Assembly (NCBI GenBank): GCA_003529325.1
Contig: DPVW01000429.1
Span: 1,677-14,269, forward strand
DNA from: Candidatus Latescibacterota bacterium
Lineage (GTDB): Bacteria > Latescibacterota > UBA2968 > UBA8231
Reading direction: 5' to 3'
Length of the DNA stretch: 12,593 nucleotides
Made by a program: the position numbers and the translations under genes. Under the pieces are notes generated by a model, which saw nothing but the letters and a program-made list of their open reading frames with translations, searched no databases and was not told where the DNA came from. Shown one piece after another: positions 6,705 to 12,593 of this stretch (its first letter is position 1; each line of letters starts with the position of its first letter).

Positions 6705-7736
6705 ATGGTGCCCGATATTGACCAACTCCGCCAGGACGCCGTCGGCGCTGTCGCCGCCGCTGACGATCTGAAGGTGCTTGAAGAGTTGCGCGTCCAATAC
6801 ACCGGACGGCGCAGTGAGCTACGCCAGATCCTTGGCTCCATCGGTGATTTGCCGGCCGATCAGCGGCGTCAGGTTGGACAAGCGGCAGGCAAAGCCCAGA
6901 AGGAGATCGAGGCCGCCCTCGGCGAGCGCCAGCAGGCCCTCGAACAACAGCAGGAGGCGGGTGACGCCCTTGACGTCACGTTGCCCGGTCGCCTACCCCG
7001 CGTCGGTCAACCTCATCCCCTCTCAGCCACCGCCGACGAACTCGTCAATGCACTCCGCTACATGGGCTTCACCGTCGCCGACGGTCCCGACGTGGATGAC
7101 GAATATCACAACTTCGACGCTCTCAACACGCCCGCCGACCACCCCGCCCGTGACCTGCAGGACACCTTTTACCTGACAGATGGTAGTCTGCTGCGCACGC
7201 AGACCTCGACGGTACAGATACGGGTTATGGAGAGCCAGCCGCCCCCGGTGCGTGTGCTCTCGGTGGGCCGTGTCTACCGTAACGAAACGGTGGATGCCAC
7301 ACACCATATGATCTTCCACCAGATCGAGGGCCTTTGCGTCGACGAGGGCGTCTCCCTCGCCGATTTGAAAGGCACCCTGACGGCCCTGGCGCGTCGCGTC
7401 CTTGGGGAGCAGACGCAGATCCGCATCCGCCCGCACTTCTTCCCTTTCACGGAGCCCAGCGTGGAGTACGACTTCTCCTGCTCAATCTGCGGCCAGCGTG
7501 GCGAGTTGGCGGGTACTCGGTGCCGCGTGTGCAAGGGCACGGGCTGGATCGAAATCGGGGGGGCTGGCATGGTCGATCCCAATGTCTTCCACAGCGTCGG
7601 TTACGACGACGAACGCTTCTCCGGATTTGCTTTCGGCATCGGCATCGATCGCATCGCCATGATCCACCACGGCATCGATGACATTCGCCTGTTCCTCGAA
7701 AGTGACATGCGTTTCACTCGGCAGTTCCCATCGTGA
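6705..7736 (+). CDS. pheS: Phenylalanine--tRNA ligase alpha subunit
   Basis: The catalytic subunit of the alpha2-beta2 enzyme that charges tRNA-Phe in the cytoplasm. From the chosen ATG it has 343 residues (E. coli about 327). The N-terminal coiled coil that contacts tRNA covers about 1-85. The class II catalytic core follows: EYHNFDALNTPADHPARD, motif 2 GRVYRN (188-193) with the FHQIEG segment, the phenylalanine-pocket loop FFPFTEPS, and motif 3 GFAFGIGIDR (307-316). Odd feature: a CX2C-X10-CX2C insertion (Cys259, 262, 273, 276) just before GWIEIGGAGMV, probably a zinc ribbon, absent from the E. coli enzyme. The start at 6705 aligns with the E. coli N-terminus and has a well-spaced ribosome-binding site; ATG 6699 and GTG 6681 are alternatives. 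The last codons overlap pheT by 4 bases (GTGA). Confidence 0.97.
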   Translation: MVPDIDQLRQDAVGAVAAADDLKVLEELRVQYTGRRSELRQILGSIGDLPADQRRQVGQAAGKAQKEIEAALGERQQALEQQQEAGDALDVTLPGRLPRVGQPHPLSATADELVNALRYMGFTVADGPDVDDEYHNFDALNTPADHPARDLQDTFYLTDGSLLRTQTSTVQIRVMESQPPPVRVLSVGRVYRNETVDATHHMIFHQIEGLCVDEGVSLADLKGTLTALARRVLGEQTQIRIRPHFFPFTEPSVEYDFSCSICGQRGELAGTRCRVCKGTGWIEIGGAGMVDPNVFHSVGYDDERFSGFAFGIGIDRIAMIHHGIDDIRLFLESDMRFTRQFPS

Positions 7737-10114
7737 AGGTCTCGCTGAAGTGGCTGCGTGAATACGTCGAGGTCGATTGGACGGTGGATGAATTCATCGA
7801 GCGCTTGACCATGTCCGGTCTCGAGCAAGAGAGTGTCGAGGATCTGAGCGCGGCCCTGGCAGGCATCATTGTCGGCAAGGTCGTCAGCCGCCAACAGCAT
7901 CCCAATGCCGACCGCCTGTCGGTCTGCCAAGTCGACGTCGGTGATGGTGCCCTGCCACGCACGATCGTCTGCGGTGCGCCGAATGTCGATGCCGGGCAGA
8001 CGGTGCCCGTCGTCTTGCCCGGGCAACGACTGCCGGACGGTTCAAAGATCGGCAAGGCGAAATTGCGTGGTGTCGCCTCGGAAGGCATGATCTGTTCCGA
8101 GGTCGAGCTCGGACTTGGCGACGACGGTTCCGGTATCATGGTTCTGCCCGATGACTGGGAAGCAGGCGCCCCTTTCGCACAGGCAGCCGGCCTGGATGAT
8201 GTCATCATAGACTTCGAGGTCACACCGAATCGTCCCGATTGTCTCAGTGTCGTCGGCATCGCCCGTGAAGTCGCCGCCCTGGCGCAGGTGGAACTCAAAC
8301 TGCCGCACACAGAGTTGCCTACCACAGGTGCCCCTGTCGACACCGCGACGGGGGTCACGATCGAAGATCCGCAGGGCTGCGGTCGTTATGTCGCCCGCGT
8401 GATCCGTGGCATCCAGGTCGGTCCCTCGCCGCGCTGGCTACAGGATCGTCTACGTGCCTTGGGCCAGCGCCCGATCAACAATGTCGTGGACGTAACCAAC
8501 TATGTGATGCTCGAACTCGGCCAGCCACTGCACGCCTTCGACCTGCAGCGCCTGGATGAAAATCGAATCGTTGTCCGTCGCAGTCGCCCGGGAGAGACAT
8601 TGCGCACCCTCGATGGCGAGGTCCGTGAACTGGCCGATGATGGGCTGCTCGTCATCGCTGATGGGAGTGCACCGGTCGCCGTGGCGGGGGTCATGGGTGG
8701 CGCCGACTCCGAGGTCACCGACGAGAGCACGGACATTCTGCTGGAGTCCGCCCACTTCGACGCCCGCCTCATTCGCCGTGGCGCACGATCTCTCGGCATG
8801 CACACGGAAGCATCGGCGCGCTTTGAACGAGGTGCTGACTGGGACATACCCGACAGGGCCAGTCAGCGTGCCGCCGCGTTGATCGCCGAGATCACCGGGG
8901 GACAGGTGGCGCCAGGTGTTATCGATGTCTGGCCCGGTAAGGGGGAACGTCGAACGGTGTCACTGCGACCAGAGCGTGCGGCCAAACTGCTTGCACTACC
9001 CCTGGATGGTGGGATCTGCCACGCCATTCTCGAGCGTCTCGGCTGTGAGGTGGGAGAGACCGACGGCGACAGACTCGAAGTCCTCGTACCCTCCTTTCGC
9101 CCCGATCTCGAACGCGAGATAGACCTCGTAGAGGAGGTGGGGCGCATTTATGGTTATGCCCACGTGCCGGTAAGCGAAACGGTGCACGGACCGCTTCCCG
9201 GCGTCGCCGGCGGAAACTATGACGAGCAGAGGCGCCTGCGCCGTGCCCTCATCGGTCTCGGTCTCGACGAGGCCATCACCTCCAGCATTGTCGCCGACAC
9301 CTGGGCGGAACGAGCCGGTCCTGTCGGCTGCCGACTGACCAACCCGCCTGCCGAAGGCATCTCGTGTATGCGCAACAGTCTGCTGCCCGGCTTGCTCGAC
9401 GTGGCCAGACGCAACCTGCGCCAGCGTGCCACTGGGGTCTCATTCTTCGAGGTGGGACGGGTGTTTCTCGCCGACCCGAAGGGTCACCGTGAAAAACTGC
9501 ACGTCGCCGGTGTCGTGGCGGGACAGATCGCGGCTTCGCCCTGGCGTAGCGACTCGCACACCGCTGATTTTCTCGATCTGAAGGGGATCGTGGAGGCTTT
9601 ATTGCGAGATGTCCATGGGGTCCTTTATGAATCCATCGACACGCCGCTGCTGCGACTCGGACACGCGGCACAGGTCATGGTCGACGGCCATTACCTCGGC
9701 ATGTTGGGGCAAGCCGATGCGGATCTTGCGGCTAGCTTTGATCTGACCCACGACGCCTTTATGTTTGAGTTGGACTGCGGCTCTCTTTTCGAGGCCCTGG
9801 CGGCACGTCCCGTGGCGTACCGGCCACTGGACCGATTTCCGCCGATCGAACGGGATCTGGCCGTCGTCCTCGACGATCAAGTGCCGGCAGAGCATGTTGC
9901 CGCAGAGATTCGTACCGTCGCCGCGGAGTTGCTTGAGGATGTGCGACTCTTCGACGTATATAGTGGGGACCAGGTCGAAGGGGGCAAGCGGAGTCTCGCA
10001 TTCTCCCTGCGACTGCGTTCCCCGGATCGTACCCTTGAGGACAAGGATGCGGATACTGTCGTTGAACAAGTACTCCAACGTCTGCAGACCTCCTTCGAGG
10101 CACAGCAACGCTAG
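7733..10114 (+). CDS. pheT: Phenylalanine--tRNA ligase beta subunit
   Basis: The tRNA-binding and editing subunit of phenylalanyl-tRNA synthetase, which hydrolyses mischarged Tyr-tRNA-Phe. Its 793 residues nearly equal E. coli PheT (795). Modules in order: N-terminal KVSLKWLREYVEVDW; an EMAP-like tRNA-binding OB domain at about 44-150 (HPNADRLSVCQVDVG, SEGMICSEVELGL); the B3/B4 editing domain from about 215 (INNVVDVTNYVMLELGQPLH, GVMGGADSEV); the B5 domain at about 407-475 (PSFRPDLEREIDLVEEVGRI); a catalytic-like core without class II catalytic residues; and the C-terminal ferredoxin-fold anticodon-binding domain at about 697-790 (RFPPIERDLAVVLDD, SLAFSLRLRSPDRTL). It starts at a GTG overlapping the pheS stop (GTGA), which implies translational coupling and balanced subunit amounts. 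No anomaly was seen. Confidence 0.98.
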   Translation: MKVSLKWLREYVEVDWTVDEFIERLTMSGLEQESVEDLSAALAGIIVGKVVSRQQHPNADRLSVCQVDVGDGALPRTIVCGAPNVDAGQTVPVVLPGQRLPDGSKIGKAKLRGVASEGMICSEVELGLGDDGSGIMVLPDDWEAGAPFAQAAGLDDVIIDFEVTPNRPDCLSVVGIAREVAALAQVELKLPHTELPTTGAPVDTATGVTIEDPQGCGRYVARVIRGIQVGPSPRWLQDRLRALGQRPINNVVDVTNYVMLELGQPLHAFDLQRLDENRIVVRRSRPGETLRTLDGEVRELADDGLLVIADGSAPVAVAGVMGGADSEVTDESTDILLESAHFDARLIRRGARSLGMHTEASARFERGADWDIPDRASQRAAALIAEITGGQVAPGVIDVWPGKGERRTVSLRPERAAKLLALPLDGGICHAILERLGCEVGETDGDRLEVLVPSFRPDLEREIDLVEEVGRIYGYAHVPVSETVHGPLPGVAGGNYDEQRRLRRALIGLGLDEAITSSIVADTWAERAGPVGCRLTNPPAEGISCMRNSLLPGLLDVARRNLRQRATGVSFFEVGRVFLADPKGHREKLHVAGVVAGQIAASPWRSDSHTADFLDLKGIVEALLRDVHGVLYESIDTPLLRLGHAAQVMVDGHYLGMLGQADADLAASFDLTHDAFMFELDCGSLFEALAARPVAYRPLDRFPPIERDLAVVLDDQVPAEHVAAEIRTVAAELLEDVRLFDVYSGDQVEGGKRSLAFSLRLRSPDRTLEDKDADTVVEQVLQRLQTSFEAQQR

Positions 10115-10117
10115 TGT

Positions 10118-10129
10118 CACCCATAAACA
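10118..10129 (+). repeat. Intergenic 12-base repeat CACCCATAAACA, copy 1
   Basis: The 39-base pheT-zapB gap contains CACCCATAAACA, repeated exactly at 12526-12537 in the gap after rny. Each copy lies a short distance before a start codon (zapB at 25 bases; a possible gene at 12553, 16 bases). The central CATAAA resembles a -10 box, but no -35 box stands at the right distance at either copy. Confidence 0.4.
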
Positions 10130-10153
10130 CGTACCGATAGTCTGAGGAGACCG

Positions 10154-10420
10154 ATGACTGAGACCGCCGTCGATGGCAACTTCAAGCGCCTCGAGGAGGA
10201 GGTGAACCGCCTTCTCGAAGTACTTCAACAGTTGCGCGGCGAGAATGCGAGCCTGCAGGAGCGGATCGCCAGCCTCGAAGCAACGCAACAAGAACTCGAG
10301 ACCCTGCGCGGTCGTATGACGGGTGTAGAGCAGCAGAATCGGCAGGCCGAGGCCCGCGATGGGCAGGTCCGCACCCGCCTCGAAAGTCTGCTCTCCCGAC
10401 TGGACGAAGCGGCCCTGTAG
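10154..10420 (+). CDS. zapB: ZapB-like coiled-coil cell-division protein
   Basis: An 88-residue protein that is almost entirely coiled coil, with leucines in heptad-like spacing (FKRLEEEVNRLLEVLQQLRG, then ENASLQERIASLEATQQELE). Its C-terminus (RLESLLSRLDEA) closely resembles that of E. coli ZapB (81 residues), the cytoplasmic coiled-coil partner that ZapA recruits to the FtsZ ring and that links it to the chromosome terminus. A good ribosome-binding site (GAGGAG, 10144-10149) lies 4-5 bases before the ATG. The gene sits 17 bases before zapA, which strongly supports the assignment, because coiled-coil similarity alone is weak evidence. It could otherwise be a different small coiled-coil protein. 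Confidence 0.75.
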   Translation: MTETAVDGNFKRLEEEVNRLLEVLQQLRGENASLQERIASLEATQQELETLRGRMTGVEQQNRQAEARDGQVRTRLESLLSRLDEAAL

Positions 10421-10437
10421 GCCGATCGGTCCCCCCT

Positions 10438-10752
10438 ATGCCTCCCGTCGACCGTCGAATCGTCAAGGTCCGGATCCTCGACCGGGAGTACTCCTTCGCC
10501 TCCAAAGGCGAGGAGGCTGATGCACACATTCGTGAAGTTGCCCATCTCGTCGACGAAAAAATGCGCGAAGTCGGTCGCAATGCGCGCGACGCGACACCGC
10601 TGCAGGCGGCGGTGCTGGCGGGTCTCGAACTGGTGGACGAATTGCTGCGCATGCAACGCGATGTCTCCTCCGTTGAAGAGGACATTTCGGAGCGTACCAA
10701 TCGCCTCACCGAATCCCTTGGCCAGCTCTTCCGCGAGGTCGAGACCGACTGA
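10438..10752 (+). CDS. zapA: Cell-division protein ZapA
   Basis: A cytoplasmic protein that bundles FtsZ protofilaments and stabilises the division ring. At 104 residues it has family length. It shows the N-terminal beta segment (RRIVKVRILDREYSFAS), the helix with HIREVAHLVDEKMREV, the conserved alanine/leucine-rich stretch (LQAAVLAGLELVDELLRM) and the C-terminal coiled coil (SSVEEDISERTNRLTESLGQ) that forms the tetramer and binds ZapB. The ATG at 10438 is the only sensible start, although no clear ribosome-binding site precedes it; translation may be coupled to the zapB-like gene 17 bases upstream. Its stop overlaps the rny start (TGATG). The order pheST-zapA-rny is a recurrent bacterial arrangement. 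Confidence 0.93.
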   Translation: MPPVDRRIVKVRILDREYSFASKGEEADAHIREVAHLVDEKMREVGRNARDATPLQAAVLAGLELVDELLRMQRDVSSVEEDISERTNRLTESLGQLFREVETD

Positions 10753-12326
10753 TGGGTGAACCCCTGGTAGTACTCGGTGCCGTCGTCATGGCACTCGCCG
10801 TGCTGGGTCTCGGCTTCATCGCCGGCTGGATCGTCAACAGTCGGCGTCGGCGCAATCGTCTGGAGTCCAGCCGTGAAGAGGCCGCTCGCATCCTCGACGA
10901 AGCCCAGACCGAAGCGGACGCCCTGAAGAAGACGGCTTCGCTGGAGGCGATGGACGAGTGGCGACGCGAACGGGAACCCCTGGAACACGAACTGGAGAAC
11001 ACCAAACGCTCCCTGCGCGAGTTTGAAACGGGTTTACAGGAACGTGAGCAGCAGCTGGATCGCAAAGTCGACGTCTTCGAGAGCAAGGAGCGCGGCCTGC
11101 TCAAGACCGAGCAAGAGCTGGACGGTCGCGAGGAGACTCTCGATACGGAAGAGACGCGGGTCCGCGGCATGGTGCGCCAGCAACGCCAGCGACTCGAGGA
11201 AATCGCCGGCATCAGCACCGCGGATGCACGCCGAATGCTGATCGAGCAGCAGGAGGAGAGTGCACGGAAATTTGCTGCTCGCAAAGTCAAGCAGATCAAG
11301 GACAACGGCATCGCCAATGCCAATCGCGAGGCCAAGGAGATCATCTCCCGATCCATTCAGCGATTCGCTGGTGAGTTGGCGATGGAGGGCACCGTTTCCG
11401 TCGTGCAACTGCCTTCCGACGACATGAAAGGCAGAATCATCGGCCGGGATGGGCGCAACATCCGCTCCTTCGATATGATCACCGGTGTCGAAGTCATCGT
11501 CGACGACACACCGGGTATCGTCATGCTCTCCAGTTTCGACCCTCTCCGTCGTGAGGTCGCCAAGAACACGCTGGAAAAACTCATTCTCGACGGCCGCATT
11601 CATCCCGGTCGTATCGAAGAGGTCTACGAAAAGTGCCGGATGGACGTGGAGGAACTGATTCGAGAGGCCGGATCGCAGGCCGCCTTTGACCTCGGTATCC
11701 ACGACATGGCCGAGCCGCTGCTGGAGCATCTCGGCAAACTGCACTTTCGCACCAGCTATGGTCAAAACCTGCTCGCCCACAGCAAAGAGGTCGGCTTTCT
11801 CGCAGGCATGATGGCTGAAGAACTCGATATGGATGTCGCCGTCGCCCGCCGCGCCGGCCTGCTGCACGACATTGCCAAGGCCCTCGACCACGACATCGGC
11901 GCTGATCCCAGCCAGGCCAGTGCCGCTCTGGCGCGCAAGTGTGGGGAGAACGCCGAGGTCGTCGAGGTAATCGAGGCCCACAGGCAGAATCAGCCATTTC
12001 GCTCCGCTGTGGCCATCCTCGTCGAAGCGGCAGACGAGATCTCCACCCATCGCCCGGGGGCGCTGAAGGAGAAGGTGGACGACTACATCAAGCGAATGCA
12101 CCACATCGAAGAGACGGCCATGAGCCTTCCGGGCGTCGATCACGCCTTCGCCCTGCAGAACGGCAAGGAAGTCCGCGTCCTCGTGGACAGCTTGAGTGTC
12201 GACGACTCCTACGCCGATCAGATCGCCGATCAGATCGCTCACACCCTGGAAGAGGACCTAGGCCAGCACGGCCAGATCAAAGTCCTCGTCATCCGCGAGG
12301 TCCGCGCCGTCCACTTCGCCAGGTAG
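10752..12326 (+). CDS. rny: Ribonuclease Y
   Basis: A membrane-anchored endoribonuclease that starts mRNA decay. Its 524 residues match the family. Layout: N-terminal membrane helix at about 5-28 (VVLGAVVMALAVLGLGFIAG); basic stop-transfer RRRR; a long charged coiled coil to about residue 195; KH RNA-binding domain (GRIIGRDGRNIRSFDMITGV, 227-246); HD phosphohydrolase domain at about 330-430; and the conserved C-terminal tail (QIKVLVIREVRAVHFA). The core HD ligands are present: His343 (LLAHSKEV), His372-Asp373 (LLHDIAKA) and Asp428 (EAADEIS). Odd feature: the residues that usually read GSHVEIG and HHGD in the family are here GADPSQAS and HRQN (His410 kept, the next His and Asp changed). Only the start overlap with zapA links it upstream; it is the last clear gene of the operon. 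Confidence 0.96.
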   Translation: MGEPLVVLGAVVMALAVLGLGFIAGWIVNSRRRRNRLESSREEAARILDEAQTEADALKKTASLEAMDEWRREREPLEHELENTKRSLREFETGLQEREQQLDRKVDVFESKERGLLKTEQELDGREETLDTEETRVRGMVRQQRQRLEEIAGISTADARRMLIEQQEESARKFAARKVKQIKDNGIANANREAKEIISRSIQRFAGELAMEGTVSVVQLPSDDMKGRIIGRDGRNIRSFDMITGVEVIVDDTPGIVMLSSFDPLRREVAKNTLEKLILDGRIHPGRIEEVYEKCRMDVEELIREAGSQAAFDLGIHDMAEPLLEHLGKLHFRTSYGQNLLAHSKEVGFLAGMMAEELDMDVAVARRAGLLHDIAKALDHDIGADPSQASAALARKCGENAEVVEVIEAHRQNQPFRSAVAILVEAADEISTHRPGALKEKVDDYIKRMHHIEETAMSLPGVDHAFALQNGKEVRVLVDSLSVDDSYADQIADQIAHTLEEDLGQHGQIKVLVIREVRAVHFAR

Positions 12327-12525
12327 TGCCAAGCCGCCCGAGCGCCAGATTCCTTGACCCGGTAACACGCACCCCCTCCATTGTATGTGGACGTCGAACG
12401 GATGTCCCGCCCACGGGCGTTGGCCCGCAGGCCTTACCGCTCGCACCTCGATCCACCGAGCAGGATCCCCAGATCCCTCAACGCAGTCGAGCTCGACAGC
12501 CGAGTGAAACAGCCCTTGCTTCGAC

Positions 12526-12537
12526 CACCCATAAACA
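12526..12537 (+). repeat. Intergenic 12-base repeat CACCCATAAACA, copy 2
   Basis: An exact second copy of the 12-mer found before zapB (10118-10129), placed 16 bases before the ATG at 12553. Finding it in two short intergenic stretches is more suggestive than a random 12-mer match across the whole window, but its function is unknown. Confidence 0.4.
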
Positions 12538-12552
12538 AGCCGCGTAGCGTCG

Positions 12553-12593
12553 ATGGCGGGGCGCGCCCGGTCCGAGGCCATTACCGCCGCAAT
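12553..12593 (+). CDS. Possible start of next gene (13 codons visible)
   Basis: An ATG at 12553 opens a frame reading MAGRARSEAITAA to the window edge. The only support is its position in the operon direction and the 12-base repeat just upstream; there is no ribosome-binding site and no recognisable family signature. Confidence 0.2.
   Translation, partial: MAGRARSEAITAA

Larger units (their letters stand above)
12327..12593 (+). other. Intergenic region after rny, mostly without recognisable content
   Basis: No convincing coding region, tRNA or clear terminator was found. Small inverted repeats occur (CGCCC-AC-GGGCG near 12409, GGCC-CGCA-GGCC near 12422, and the palindrome GTCGAGCTCGAC at 12486-12497), but none is followed by a T-run. 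A TTGACC at about 12354 has no well-spaced -10 box. Open frames here are continuations or shadows of rny without recognisable protein features. Confidence 0.5.

Noticed and set aside
11034..12242. 402-codon minus-strand open frame opposite rny
   Set aside because: It has no recognisable motifs, and the plus-strand RNase Y is unambiguous.
12486..12497. 12-base perfect palindrome GTCGAGCTCGAC as an operator
   Set aside because: Palindromes of this size are expected a few times by chance in a window of this length and GC content, and no promoter lies beside it.
12327..12593. Possible 6S RNA or other structured RNA after zapA-rny
   Set aside because: 6S RNA genes are often near zapA and a CCTTGACCC segment looked suggestive, but I could not find complementary ends forming a closing stem.

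Overview
The window is GC-rich, densely coding DNA that reads as the chromosome of an uncultured-type bacterium of the FCB superphylum. The support is a large secreted protein that ends in a type IX (Por) secretion-like C-terminal sorting domain with a YPxxPNPFNPxT-type motif and carries dockerin- and cohesin-like modules. That combination is typical of Latescibacterota, KSB1, Zixibacteria and Gemmatimonadota relatives. The phylum is an inference; no rRNA is present. No mobile element, tRNA, rRNA or CRISPR array was seen.

Left end (1-908, minus strand): a surE nucleotidase gene is followed, through a TGATG stop/start overlap, by the first 31 codons of an exported protein that runs off the window. 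An AT-rich divergent intergenic region (909-1024) holds a plausible minus-strand promoter.

Centre left (1025-5850, plus strand): a small unrecognised gene (87 codons) is followed after 23 bp by a 1512-residue multidomain surface or secreted protein. Its modules in order are: signal peptide, DUF1565-like parallel beta-helix apparently interrupted by an Ig/cadherin-like module, a row of putative-Ig repeats, an ASH/choice-of-anchor-D-like domain, a cohesin-like domain, a dockerin-type EF-hand pair, a second cohesin-like domain and the sorting domain.

Centre to right (5882-12326, plus strand): a strong sigma70-like promoter and a leader hairpin precede rpmI and rplT (ribosomal proteins L35 and L20). 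A GC-rich hairpin then lies before pheS and pheT (phenylalanyl-tRNA synthetase alpha and beta, 4-bp overlap). These are followed by a zapB-like coiled-coil gene, zapA and rny (RNase Y; 1-bp stop/start overlap with zapA). This is a housekeeping superoperon joining translation, FtsZ-ring assembly and mRNA decay. The usual first gene, infC, is absent immediately upstream of rpmI.

Right end (12327-12593): mostly non-coding, with a possible start of a next gene at 12553.

Most of the window is ordinary conserved core. The items most worth checking are the composite surface protein, an RNase Y HD domain that seems to have lost some secondary metal-site residues, a zinc-ribbon-like insertion in PheS, and the two hairpins of the rpmI-rplT-pheST operon. 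No convincing new system was found.
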